Below, in pieces: positions 34,972 to 43,491 of a stretch of 64,000 bases of DNA. This stretch comes from Pseudomonas antarctica (lineage in GTDB: Bacteria > Pseudomonadota > Gammaproteobacteria > Pseudomonadales > Pseudomonadaceae). The position numbers were made by a program, and so were the translations under genes. Positions within the stretch are counted from its first letter, which is position 1; every line of letters starts with the position of its first letter. The stretch is from positions 3,286,001 through 3,350,000 of the forward strand of contig NZ_CP015600.1 of assembly GCF_001647715.1 (NCBI RefSeq), read 5' to 3'. Below the pieces are notes generated by a model. The model ran no database searches. It was given only the letters and a program-made list of their open reading frames with translations, and was not told the origin of the DNA.

Positions 34972-36282
34972 ATGTCACAGAGCGCCGCTGCCACACTGGC
35001 CACCGATGACGATAAAAACGCCATCTACAAGCGCATTACCCTGCGCCTGATCCCCTTCATTTTTATCTGCTACTTGTTCAACTACCTTGACCGGGTGAAC
35101 GTTGGCTTTGCCAAGTTGCAGATGCTCGACGCCTTGAAATTCAGTGAGACGGTGTACGGCCTCGGTGCCGGGATCTTCTTTATCGGCTACGTGCTGTGCG
35201 GCGTGCCGAGTAACCTGGCGCTGACCAAGTTCGGCCCGCGCCGCTGGATCGCGTTGATGATGATCGTGTGGGGCACCTTGTCCACCTGCCTGCTGTTCGT
35301 CACGACGCCGACGCATTTCTATGGGCTGCGCCTGTTGACCGGCGCCGCTGAAGCCGGCTTTTTCCCTGGCGTGGTGCTGTACCTCTCGCAGTGGTTCCCG
35401 ACCTTTCGCCGCGGGAGGATCATGGCATTGTTCATGTCGGCGATTCCGGTGTCCGGCTTGCTCGGCAGCCCGTTCTCCGGCTGGATCCTCAACCACTTTG
35501 CTGCAGGCCAGGGTGGCCTGGCGGGCTGGCAGTGGATGTTCCTGCTGCAAGGCATCCCGACCGTAATACTTGGCGCACTCGCTTACTTCCTGCTCAGCGA
35601 CAGCTTTGCCAATGCCCAGTGGCTCACGCCCCACGAGCGTGCAGTGCTGGAAGCCGATCAGGCGACGGACTTGGCCAACAAGCCGAAGACAACCACCGAT
35701 TCGCTCGGCGCAGTGTTCAAGAACCCGGCCATCTGGGCGTTCGGCCTGATCTACTTCTGCATCCAGAGCGGTGTGTATGCGATCAACTTCTGGCTGCCGT
35801 CGATCATCAAGAACCTGGGTTTCAGCGATAACCTGGTGATTGGCTGGCTGAGTGCGATTCCGTATCTGCTGGCCGCCGTGTTCATGCTGCTGGTGGGCCG
35901 CTCCGCCGACTTGCGCAAGGAGCGTCGCTGGCATTTGGTGGTGCCGATGTTGATGGGCGCCATCGGCCTGCTGATCGCGGTGAATTTCGCCACTACCCCG
36001 GCGATTGCGATTCTCGGCCTGACCATCGCCACCATGGGCGCCCTCACCGGCCTGCCGATGTTCTGGCCGGTGCCAACCGCCCTGCTCAGCGCGGGCGCGG
36101 CGGCAGGCGGTTTGGCGCTGATCAACTCCATGGGCCAGATGGCTGGCTTCCTCAGCCCCTACATCGTGGGGTTTGTGAAGGATGCCACCGGGTCCACGGA
36201 CATGGCGTTGTACCTGCTGGCGGCGGTGATTGTCGCCGGTAGCCTGTTGGCGCTGCGCATGACACGTACTCTCAAAGTATAA
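34972..36282 (+). CDS. MFS transporter of the ACS family (GudP/GarP-like)
   Basis: A 436-residue permease of the anion:cation symporter family. The start region ITLRLIPFIFICYLFNYLDRVNVGFAKLQM is characteristic (ten or so residues of it, NYLDRVNVGFA, being the diagnostic part), followed by GAGIFFIGYVLCGVPSNLAL and TGAAEAGFFPGVVLYLSQWFP. Twelve TM helices are visible with a central loop around residue 235. Divergent cdaR and downstream garK point to sugar diacids or glycerate as substrate, but relatives carry other acids such as tartrate. AGAGA precedes the ATG. Confidence 0.9.
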   Translation: MSQSAAATLATDDDKNAIYKRITLRLIPFIFICYLFNYLDRVNVGFAKLQMLDALKFSETVYGLGAGIFFIGYVLCGVPSNLALTKFGPRRWIALMMIVWGTLSTCLLFVTTPTHFYGLRLLTGAAEAGFFPGVVLYLSQWFPTFRRGRIMALFMSAIPVSGLLGSPFSGWILNHFAAGQGGLAGWQWMFLLQGIPTVILGALAYFLLSDSFANAQWLTPHERAVLEADQATDLANKPKTTTDSLGAVFKNPAIWAFGLIYFCIQSGVYAINFWLPSIIKNLGFSDNLVIGWLSAIPYLLAAVFMLLVGRSADLRKERRWHLVVPMLMGAIGLLIAVNFATTPAIAILGLTIATMGALTGLPMFWPVPTALLSAGAAAGGLALINSMGQMAGFLSPYIVGFVKDATGSTDMALYLLAAVIVAGSLLALRMTRTLKV

Positions 36283-36292
36283 AACCCAGTCC

Positions 36293-36321
36293 ATGTGGGA
36301 GGGTGCAAGCCCCTCCCACAT
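36293..36321. terminator. bidirectional hairpin between MFS and SDR genes (REP-like)
   Basis: Eleven-base perfect arms ATGTGGGAGGG (36293-36303) and CCCTCCCACAT (36311-36321) around a seven-base loop, followed by TTTT, eleven bases after the permease stop and 13 before the SDR stop. The sequence resembles the GTGGGAGG class of P. fluorescens repeats. Confidence 0.65.
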
Positions 36322-36333
36322 TTTGCGCTGTGT

Positions 36334-37038
36334 TTACAACACACCGCCGCCGTCGATATCAATCACGGCACCGGTCATAAACCCGTTCTCCATGGCCAGC
36401 ACATACCCCGCCGCAACCTCCTCAGCCTGCCCCACTCGCCCAACCGGCAAGGCCCCGCCAGCCTTGGCGAACATCGCCAGCCGCTGCTCCTCTGTCAGCC
36501 CTGCATAAGCCGGTGTATCAATCACCCCCGGGCTGATCACATTGACCCGACGGGGCGCCAATTCTTTTGCCAGTTGCTTGCCCAGCGCCTCGGTCGCAGC
36601 GTTGATGCCGGTCTTGATCAACTGGCCGGGCGCCAGTTTGCGGCCCAGTTGGCCCGAAGTCAGGCTGATGCTGCCGTGCTCAGCCAAAAACGGCAGCGCC
36701 TGTTGGATTGCCCGCAGCGCGCCCCAGAGTTTTACGTTGAAGTTGTCCTGGGCTTCGGTCAGGTCGGTTTCACTGAGGGTTTTGGCCCGCACCGACGGCC
36801 CGGCGGTATAGACCAGATGATCAAAGCGTCCGACCGCTTCGAACAAACGCTGCAGGGAGACGCTGTCGGTCACGTCGACCGGCTCGCTGCGCACGCCGTT
36901 GTCGACACTGGAGGTCAAGCGGCGCCCGGCCAGCACCACCTGCGCGCCACGCGCGGCGGCGGCCTTGGCCACTGCTGCGCCGATACCGCTGCTGCCGCCA
37001 ATCACGATGACGGTTTTACCGCTGAGGGGGGATGTCAT
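36334..37038 (-). CDS. SDR family oxidoreductase
   Basis: A 234-residue short-chain dehydrogenase. The glycine motif is VIGGSSGIGAAVAKAAA and AGRRLTSS after the second strand favours NADP. The catalytic region is atypical: after the Ser strand ISLTSGQLGRKL the usual YxxxK is not obvious, the nearest being the GQLIKTGINAATEALGKQLAKEL helix in which Tyr is missing. The C-terminal GRVGQAEEVAAGYVLAMENGFMTGAVIDIDGG is normal. It may therefore be a weak or altered enzyme. It is divergent from a LysR gene across 101 bases, the usual regulator-target layout. Confidence 0.87.
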   Translation of the reverse strand: MTSPLSGKTVIVIGGSSGIGAAVAKAAAARGAQVVLAGRRLTSSVDNGVRSEPVDVTDSVSLQRLFEAVGRFDHLVYTAGPSVRAKTLSETDLTEAQDNFNVKLWGALRAIQQALPFLAEHGSISLTSGQLGRKLAPGQLIKTGINAATEALGKQLAKELAPRRVNVISPGVIDTPAYAGLTEEQRLAMFAKAGGALPVGRVGQAEEVAAGYVLAMENGFMTGAVIDIDGGGVL

Positions 37039-37139
37039 GAGGTTGATACCTGATTGAGAAAGTGAACGTTGATCTTCTCAGCTTGGCAATCAGCGAAAAA
37101 TCCCGGTAAAACGACAAGATCTTTAAAGGATTTTTACAA

Positions 37140-38042
37140 ATGAGCTCAACCCTGGACCTGGAAGTGTTTGTGCGCACCGCCGACACAGGTAGCCTCTCGG
37201 CGGCCGCGCGTAGCCTTAACCTCACGCCGGCAGCAGCCAGTATCGCCCTCAAACGTCTGGAAACCCGCTTGGGCATCCGCCTGCTCGCCCGTTCCACCCG
37301 CAGCATGCGCCTGACCGAAGAAGGTCGGCGTTACCTGGACAGCGTACGCATAGCCCTGGAAGCCTTGTCCGAGGGCGAGCAAGCGATCAAACAACAAGGC
37401 CAAAGCCTCAGCGGCCTGTTGCAGTTGGCCGCCCCCTCGGATTTCGGGCGCAATGTGCTGCTGGGCTGGCTGGATGAATTCAAGGTCGAGCACCCGAACA
37501 TCCGCCTGCAGTTGTTGCTCAACGACAGCAACGCCGATTTGTTCCGCGACACCGTCGACATCGCCCTGCGCTTTGGTGTGCCACGGGACTCCAGCCTGGT
37601 GGCATTACCCGTCGTGCCCGGCCACCATCGCATTCCTTGCGCGAGCCCTGACTACCTCGCGCGGCACGGTACGCCGCGTACGCCTGCGGACCTGGCGCAA
37701 CACAGTACGCTGCGCTACATGCGCCGGGGGCAGCCGAATAACACCTGGTACTTTCGCCAGGGCGCACTGCTCCAGGAAGTCGAAGTGACGGGCGATTACC
37801 TGAGCGACGATGGCGAAATTGTGCGGCGTTGGGCGTTGGCTGGCCACGGGGTCGCGTATAAGGCCAATCTGGATATCGCCCGGGATATCCAAGCCGGGCG
37901 CCTGGTGCCGCTGTTGCCCGATTGGCAAGGCGAGCCCACCCCGTTCAACCTGATGTGCCCTCACCGCCTGCAAGTGTCGGAACGGGTGAAAGTGCTGCAT
38001 CGTTTTTTACAGCAGCGCTGTCAGACCTTGCTGAGCGCATGA
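37140..38042 (+). CDS. LysR family transcriptional regulator
   Basis: A 300-residue LysR-type regulator: N-terminal winged HTH (residues 1-60; FVRTADTGSLSAAARSLNLT, then ASIALKRLETRLGIRLLARSTRSM) and a periplasmic-binding-like effector domain from about residue 90 (LAAPSDFGRNVLLGWLDEF). It belongs to the group that commonly controls a divergent oxidoreductase, here the SDR gene. AAAGGA lies about ten bases before the ATG. Confidence 0.93.
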   Translation: MSSTLDLEVFVRTADTGSLSAAARSLNLTPAAASIALKRLETRLGIRLLARSTRSMRLTEEGRRYLDSVRIALEALSEGEQAIKQQGQSLSGLLQLAAPSDFGRNVLLGWLDEFKVEHPNIRLQLLLNDSNADLFRDTVDIALRFGVPRDSSLVALPVVPGHHRIPCASPDYLARHGTPRTPADLAQHSTLRYMRRGQPNNTWYFRQGALLQEVEVTGDYLSDDGEIVRRWALAGHGVAYKANLDIARDIQAGRLVPLLPDWQGEPTPFNLMCPHRLQVSERVKVLHRFLQQRCQTLLSA

Positions 38043-38123
38043 AGAAAGCCGTGCCGGGGTTGTTCCAAAGCCCTTGAGTCTGGTATTGCATCACTTACGT
38101 TTCCCAGCCATGAGGATCTTTGC

Positions 38124-39134
38124 ATGATTTACCGCACATTGGGCCAGTCCGGGTTGAAGGTCAGCGCACTGACCCTGGGCACCATGATGTTTGGCGAACA
38201 GACCCACACCGAAGACTCGCTGCGCATCATCGACAAGGCCTGGGACCAGGGCATCAACTTTATCGACACCGCCGACGTTTACACCGGCGGGCGCTCCGAA
38301 GAAATCGTCGGTGAAGCTATCGTCCGCCACCGCTCGGATTGGGTGGTGGCGTCGAAAGTCGGCATCGGCCCATTGGACGGTTTACCCAACCGCAATGGCC
38401 TGAGCCGCAAGCGCATTTTCAACGCACTGGAAGCCAGCCTCACCCGCCTCGACACCGACTACCTGGACATCTATTACCTGCACCGCGAAGACCACGACAC
38501 GCCGCTGGAAGTGACGGTGTCGGCGATAGGCGACCTGATCCGCCAAGGCAAGATTCGTTATTGGGGCCTGTCCAACTACCGGGGTTGGCGCATCGCTGAA
38601 GTGATTCGCGTGGCCGAGCGTTTGGGCGTAGACAAGCCGATCATCAGTCAGCCGTTGTACAACATCGTCAATCGCCAGGCCGAGATCGAACAAATCACCG
38701 CCGCAGGCGCCTATGGCTTGGGCGTGGTGCCTTACAGCCCGCTGGCCCGTGGCGTGCTCAGTGGCAAGTACGCACCTGATGTGACGCCCGAAGCCGGCAG
38801 CCGCGCGGCGCGCCAGGACAAACGCATTCTGGAAACCGAATGGCGGGTTGAGTCACTGCGTATTGCCCAGCAGATTCAGCAATACACCCAGGGGCGTGGC
38901 GTGGGGATCGTGGAGTTTGCGATTGCCTGGGTACTGAACAACTCGGCGGTCAGTTCGGCGATTGTCGGGCCGCGTACCGAGGCGCAGTGGGATGCGTACA
39001 CCGGGGCGCTGGATGTCAAGATCAGTGCTGAAGATGAGGCGTTTATTGACTCACTGGTGACGCCGGGGCATTCGTCTACGCCGGGGTTTAATGATGTGGG
39101 CCATTTTGTCTCGGGTCGCGTAGCTCGTTCTTAG
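38124..39134 (+). CDS. aldo/keto reductase
   Basis: A 336-residue NADPH-dependent reductase of the AKR superfamily (YajO/Tas-like, potassium-channel beta group). The barrel begins with MIYRTLGQSGLKVSALTLGT; the tetrad residues are Asp in FIDTADVYTGGRSE, Tyr in the same segment, Lys in VVASKVGIG and His in IYYLHREDHDTPLE. The cofactor strand VPYSPLARGVLSGKY and the GPRTEAQWD tail are present. GAGGA lies ten bases before the ATG. It stands alone; the LysR gene upstream on the same strand ends 81 bases before it. Confidence 0.93.
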   Translation: MIYRTLGQSGLKVSALTLGTMMFGEQTHTEDSLRIIDKAWDQGINFIDTADVYTGGRSEEIVGEAIVRHRSDWVVASKVGIGPLDGLPNRNGLSRKRIFNALEASLTRLDTDYLDIYYLHREDHDTPLEVTVSAIGDLIRQGKIRYWGLSNYRGWRIAEVIRVAERLGVDKPIISQPLYNIVNRQAEIEQITAAGAYGLGVVPYSPLARGVLSGKYAPDVTPEAGSRAARQDKRILETEWRVESLRIAQQIQQYTQGRGVGIVEFAIAWVLNNSAVSSAIVGPRTEAQWDAYTGALDVKISAEDEAFIDSLVTPGHSSTPGFNDVGHFVSGRVARS

Positions 39135-39141
39135 CGTGTAC

Positions 39142-39190
39142 CCCGGCTCGCCCGCCGCCTGTGACAAGTAGCAGGGTGTGGCGAGCCGGG
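39142..39190. repeat. long-loop inverted repeat after the aldo/keto reductase
   Basis: Eleven-base arms CCCGGCTCGCC (39142-39152) and GGCGAGCCGGG (39180-39190) are perfect complements with a 27-base loop, starting seven bases after the stop. It could be a terminator lacking a U-run or a repeat unit. Confidence 0.45.
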
Positions 39191-39353
39191 CTCACCATAA
39201 AAGCCCGCTTGCCAAAGGTATTAGCCAAAACCGCGTGTCGTGAAAAATTTCCCGCAAACGCCCCAAAACAGCGCAACCGTATTCCACCAAAAGCACCATA
39301 ATCCCCTCCTGAAATCTCTCTCTTTTGTAGCAATCGGTTTTCGCGAGGACAGT

Positions 39354-40235
39354 GTGTCTAAAGGTGTTGTGTTATCGGTATTGGCCTCGGTGTTGTTTGC
39401 CGTGATGTATTACTTCACTTCGTTGCTCACGCCATTGAGCGGCCTGGAAATTTTTGGCTGGCGCATGTTGCTGACCGTGCCCTGCATGACCGTGTTCATG
39501 ATCGTCAGTGGCGAATGGCGGCGTGTGTGGGAACTGGTGCGAATGTTGGTGGCCAAGCCGAGGCTGATTGGCGGTGTGCTGCTGTCGTCGGTCCTGTTAG
39601 GTGTGCAACTCTGGCTGTTTATGTGGGCACCGCTGAATGGGCGCAGCCTGGATGTGTCGGTGGGGTATTTCCTGCTGCCGCTGACCATGGTGCTGACCGG
39701 ACGTTTGGTGTACGGCGAACAGCTGTCACGCCTGCAGCAGATCGCGGTATTTTTTGCCGCGCTCGGGGTGCTTAACGAGTTGTATCAGGCCGGGGGTTTT
39801 TCCTGGGCGACATTGGTGGTGATCATCGGTTACCCGATCTATTTTGTGGTGCGCAAATACTTGGGCACCGATCACTTGGGCGGCTTGTGGCTGGACATGG
39901 CACTGATGCTGCCGGTGGCCTGGTGGTTTGTGCAGAGCGGTGAACAGGGGTTTGCCGTGCTCGATGTGCACCCCAAGCTGTACGCGTTGATTCCGATGCT
40001 GGGCTTGATCAGTGCCTCCGCCCTGGTGAGCTATATCGTTGCCAGCCGCTTGCTGGCGTTCAGCCTGTTTGGCCTGCTCAGCTACGTGGAGCCCGTATTG
40101 CTGCTGGCAGTGGCGTTGATATTGGGAGAAGGCATCAAGGGCGGCCAATGGCTGACTTACATCCCGATCTGGCTGGCGGTAATGGTGCTGGTGTATGAAG
40201 GGTTCAAGCACTTGGTGCGTCAGCGCAGAGCGTGA
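39354..40235 (+). CDS. rarD: EamA-family transporter RarD
   Basis: A 293-residue drug/metabolite-type transporter with about ten TM helices, matching RarD: the start VSKGVVLSVLASVLFAVMYY, the GWRMLLTVPCM segment and MWAPLNGRSLDVSVGYFLLPLTM (its LNGRSLDVSVGYF part is diagnostic). GTG 39354 is chosen because GAGGA stands six bases before it and the family begins there; the open frame reaches back to 39240 but that part has no membrane or family character. Substrate unknown. Confidence 0.9.
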   Translation: MSKGVVLSVLASVLFAVMYYFTSLLTPLSGLEIFGWRMLLTVPCMTVFMIVSGEWRRVWELVRMLVAKPRLIGGVLLSSVLLGVQLWLFMWAPLNGRSLDVSVGYFLLPLTMVLTGRLVYGEQLSRLQQIAVFFAALGVLNELYQAGGFSWATLVVIIGYPIYFVVRKYLGTDHLGGLWLDMALMLPVAWWFVQSGEQGFAVLDVHPKLYALIPMLGLISASALVSYIVASRLLAFSLFGLLSYVEPVLLLAVALILGEGIKGGQWLTYIPIWLAVMVLVYEGFKHLVRQRRA

Positions 40236-40250
40236 TTCGCAGGCAATAAA

Positions 40251-40287
40251 AAGCCCGCCCGAGGGTTAACCTCGGGCGGGCTTTTTT
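40251..40287. terminator. strong bidirectional terminator between rarD and hppD
   Basis: Fourteen-base perfect arms AAGCCCGCCCGAGG (40251-40264) and CCTCGGGCGGGCTT (40270-40283), loop of five, flanked by an A-run on the left and T-run TTTTTT on the right, so it can stop transcription from both convergent genes. Confidence 0.92.
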
Positions 40288-40291
40288 ACGT

Positions 40292-41368
40292 TTAGTCGGC
40301 GGTCAGTACACCACGACGCACCTGGTCACGCTCGATCGACTCGAACAGTGCCTTGAAGTTGCCCTCGCCAAACCCATCATCGCCCTTGCGCTGGATGAAT
40401 TCGAAGAACACCGGGCCCATCAGGGTTTCCGAGAAGATCTGCAGCAGCAGACGTTTGTCGCCTTCAATCGAAGAACCGTCGAGCAGAATGCCGCGTGCTT
40501 GCAGTTGGTCCACCGGCTCGCCGTGATTCGGCAGGCGGCCTTCAAGCATTTCATAGTACGTGTCCGGCGGCGCCGTCATGAAGCGCATGCCGATCTTCTT
40601 CAGCGCGTCCCAGGTCTTGATCAGGTCGTCGGTGAGGAACGCCACGTGCTGAATGCCCTCACCATTGAACTGCATCAGGAACTCTTCGATCTGGCCGGCA
40701 CCCTTGGAGGACTCTTCGTTCAGCGGGATGCGGATCATGCCGTCCGGGGCACTCATGGCCTTGGAGGTCAGGCCGGTGTATTCGCCCTTGATGTCGAAGT
40801 AACGCGCTTCACGGAAGTTGAACAACTTCTCGTAGAAGTTGGCCCAGTAGACCATGCGCCCGCGGTACACGTTATGGGTCAGGTGGTCGATGACCTTGAG
40901 GCCGGCGCCCACCGGGTTGCGGTCAACGCCTTCGAGGTACACGAAGTCGATGTCATAGATCGAGCTGCCCTCACCGAAACGGTCGATCAAATACAGCGGC
41001 GCGCCGCCGATGCCCTTGATCGCCGGCAGGTTCAGTTCCATGGGCCCGGTTTGAATATGGATTGGCTGGGCGCCCAGCTCCAACGCGCGGTTAAACGCCT
41101 GTTGCGAGTCTTTGACGCGGAACGCCATGCCACACACCGATGGGCCGTGCTCGGCCGCAAAGTAGGATGCGAGGCTGTCGGGCTCGTTGTTGAGGATCAG
41201 GTTGATCTCGCCCTGGCGGAACAGGTCGACGTTCTTGGAGCGGTGGGTCGCGACTTTGGTGAAGCCCATGATCTCGAAGATCGGCTCCAGTGTGCCCGGG
41301 GTTGGCGATGCGAATTCGATAAATTCAAAGCCCATCAGGCCCATTGGGTTTTCGTATTGGTCGGCCAT
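40292..41368 (-). CDS. hppD: 4-hydroxyphenylpyruvate dioxygenase
   Basis: A 358-residue Fe(II) dioxygenase that turns 4-hydroxyphenylpyruvate into homogentisate in tyrosine breakdown. Two vicinal-oxygen-chelate halves are present; iron ligands are His in [14 protein letters not shown] (about 163), His in [14 protein letters not shown] (about 240) and Glu in [21 protein letters not shown] (about 322, in [10 protein letters not shown]). Length is normal for the bacterial enzyme. No regulator or homogentisate gene lies beside it. The start ATG is followed by the typical [16 protein letters not shown]. Confidence 0.96.
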   Translation of the reverse strand: MADQYENPMGLMGFEFIEFASPTPGTLEPIFEIMGFTKVATHRSKNVDLFRQGEINLILNNEPDSLASYFAAEHGPSVCGMAFRVKDSQQAFNRALELGAQPIHIQTGPMELNLPAIKGIGGAPLYLIDRFGEGSSIYDIDFVYLEGVDRNPVGAGLKVIDHLTHNVYRGRMVYWANFYEKLFNFREARYFDIKGEYTGLTSKAMSAPDGMIRIPLNEESSKGAGQIEEFLMQFNGEGIQHVAFLTDDLIKTWDALKKIGMRFMTAPPDTYYEMLEGRLPNHGEPVDQLQARGILLDGSSIEGDKRLLLQIFSETLMGPVFFEFIQRKGDDGFGEGNFKALFESIERDQVRRGVLTAD

Positions 41369-41611
41369 TTTCGGCGCCTCATTCTTGTAGTGAACAAATA
41401 GTTATTTGCGAGCAAGGATGAGGTCGGAGGGAGGCGCACAAGAGAGGCCCCGCACACTGCGTGCGAGGAAGTCACCAAAGATCAGGGGGGAGCCGAATAG
41501 CTTCATGGTTACATCAGTCTCTGACGGCCGAGGCTTGCGTGAGCGCAAGTCCATATTCTTGTATGCGTAAATCGATTCTACACAGCGTAACCGTATTTGT
41601 CCGCACTCTTA

Positions 41612-42535
41612 TCAAATCCCCATTGGCTTGGCCTGTGCAAGGGGTTTGTTGCACAGATAGATGCCGGAGAGGATCACCGCGCCGCCCAGCACCATGGGCG
41701 CAGTCAGTTGTTCGCCCAGCAGCAGTGCGCCGCACATCACCGCTGTCAGCGGGTTAAGCGCAATAAACACACCGGCACGGGTCGCGCCGATGCGCCGAAT
41801 GCCGTCGTAATAGCCGATGTACGCCAGTGCTGAGCCCAGCACGCCCAGGTACAACAAACTCAATGCCTGCGGCAGTTGGAGGCTGCCGAGCCCTTCTGCG
41901 GTGAAACGTCCCATGAACAGGGTGAGGACGGTGAGCATCAAGGTGCCCAGCAGCACGGACCAGGTGACGGTTTGCAAAGGGCCGAGGCTCTGATTCAGCT
42001 CACGGGAAAACAGCGAGTAAATCCCCCACCCCACTACGCAACCAAAAATCAGCACGTCGCCCCGCCAGTTGCTCGCGGTGCTGTGCAGCAACTCAGGGTT
42101 GCGACTGACAATCACCACGGCGGCGCCCGCCAGGCATAAGGCGATGCCCATAACTTTGGCGACACCCAGGCGCTCTTTGAAGAGCCACCATGAGGCCAGG
42201 CCGATCACCGCCGGATTCAGCGCCACGATCAACGAGGCGCGCGATGCGTTGACGTAATGCAGGCCATAGAAAAAACACAGGTTATAGAAAAAGATGCCAA
42301 AGAAACCCAGCACGCTCAGCCGTACCAGTTGCCGAGGATCGGGTCGCGCCAGAGGAATTCGCGCGCACACCATAAACAGCAGCAGCGCCAGGCTGGCCAG
42401 GATAAACCGCAGGCTGGCGGCCAGTAACGGGTCGACCCGATCGGCCAGGTAGCGCCCGGCGACAAACGTGCCGCCCCATATCATGGTCACAGCAGCAAGT
42501 TTCAGATAGGTCAGTCGATCGGACAGGGGGTGCAT
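41612..42535 (-). CDS. EamA/DMT family transporter
   Basis: A 307-residue permease with ten TM helices in two EamA repeats: first repeat starts KLAAVTMIWGGTFVAGRYLA, second IFGCVVGWGIYSLFSRELN. The end of the first repeat carries the NPAVIGLASWWLFKERLG signature and the second NPLTAVMCGALLLGEQL, as in metabolite exporters. It is divergent from a LysR gene across 77 bases, the usual arrangement for a regulated exporter. Substrate is unknown. Confidence 0.9.
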   Translation of the reverse strand: MHPLSDRLTYLKLAAVTMIWGGTFVAGRYLADRVDPLLAASLRFILASLALLLFMVCARIPLARPDPRQLVRLSVLGFFGIFFYNLCFFYGLHYVNASRASLIVALNPAVIGLASWWLFKERLGVAKVMGIALCLAGAAVVIVSRNPELLHSTASNWRGDVLIFGCVVGWGIYSLFSRELNQSLGPLQTVTWSVLLGTLMLTVLTLFMGRFTAEGLGSLQLPQALSLLYLGVLGSALAYIGYYDGIRRIGATRAGVFIALNPLTAVMCGALLLGEQLTAPMVLGGAVILSGIYLCNKPLAQAKPMGI

Positions 42536-42612
42536 GAGGAGGTGCTCAGGGTATTGAAGGATTGGCGTATTCTTCGACTAATGATCGGTAATCGTAAAAT
42601 GAGCCTTTACTC

Positions 42613-43491
42613 ATGACCCTGACGCAGTTGGAAATATTTTCGTTAGTCGCCGAACTGCAAGGTTTTACCAGTGCAGCTCACCGCCTCGGCGTCAGTCAAT
42701 CCGCGGTGTCGCATGCGATCAAGGCACTGGAACAAGAGTTGGGCGTGGAATTGTTCCGGCGCCACCAGTCGTTGGTGGAACTGAGCGATATCGGCGCGCA
42801 ATTACTCGGGCGCGCGCGTGCAATGCTGGGCCTGGCCAATACCTTGCAGCAGGAAGCGGCCGATGCCCGCGGGATGAAACGCGGCACACTGCGGATTGGG
42901 TCGTTCGGGCCGACGGCGTCAATCCGCATCTTGCCCACGCTCCTGCGGCAGTTTCGACAGGCTTATCCGGGCATCGAAGTGCACGTGGACGAAGGGCCCG
43001 ACAGACAGGTTATCCAGTGGCTGGATGAGCGCAGGATCGATGTCGGGTTTGTGGTGCTGGATCAGGAGCGCTTCGACACCGTGGCCTTGTTCGAGGACCA
43101 ACTGGTGGCACTGCTACCCGCCGGTCATCCACTGGCCGCTAACGCGGCGCTGCCCTTGCAAGCGCTGTGCGATGACCCGTTTATTCTCACCGAGGCCGGT
43201 TCCTCGGAACTGGTGATGCGTTTGTTCAGCGAGGCCCGTTTAAGGCCTAAAGTGCGTTATCGCTGCGCCCAATTGCTCAGCACGCTGGAAGCCGTCGGCC
43301 GTGGCGACGGGCTGAGTATCGTGGCGCAAGCGTCGCTGCCGGAACACGTCGACCCACGCTATGCAGCGCGGCCGTTGTCTCCCGCGGTGCCACGCCGGAT
43401 CGGTCTGGCCGTGCTTGACCGCCGCCAGTCCTCACCTGCCACCCTGGCGTTCATCGCGCTGGCGCAAAAGCTGCACCACGCCGGGACTTAG
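42613..43491 (+). CDS. LysR family transcriptional regulator
   Basis: A 292-residue LysR protein: HTH at residues 1-60 (LTQLEIFSLVAELQGFTSAA, LGVSQSAVSHAIKALEQELG) and an effector-binding domain from about 90. It is probably the regulator of the divergent EamA transporter gene. Its TAG overlaps the stop of the fimbrial adhesin gene (four-base convergent overlap), so no terminator separates them. Confidence 0.93.
   Translation: MTLTQLEIFSLVAELQGFTSAAHRLGVSQSAVSHAIKALEQELGVELFRRHQSLVELSDIGAQLLGRARAMLGLANTLQQEAADARGMKRGTLRIGSFGPTASIRILPTLLRQFRQAYPGIEVHVDEGPDRQVIQWLDERRIDVGFVVLDQERFDTVALFEDQLVALLPAGHPLAANAALPLQALCDDPFILTEAGSSELVMRLFSEARLRPKVRYRCAQLLSTLEAVGRGDGLSIVAQASLPEHVDPRYAARPLSPAVPRRIGLAVLDRRQSSPATLAFIALAQKLHHAGT

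Noticed and set aside
34975..36321. 448-codon open frame antisense to the ACS-type permease
   Set aside because: His/Gln/Ala-rich translation without membrane or domain pattern; the plus-strand permease is clear.
41534..41549. CTTGCG-TGAG-CGCAAG hairpin upstream of hppD as a regulatory element
   Set aside because: Short, with no matching partner or known motif; position far from the hppD start.
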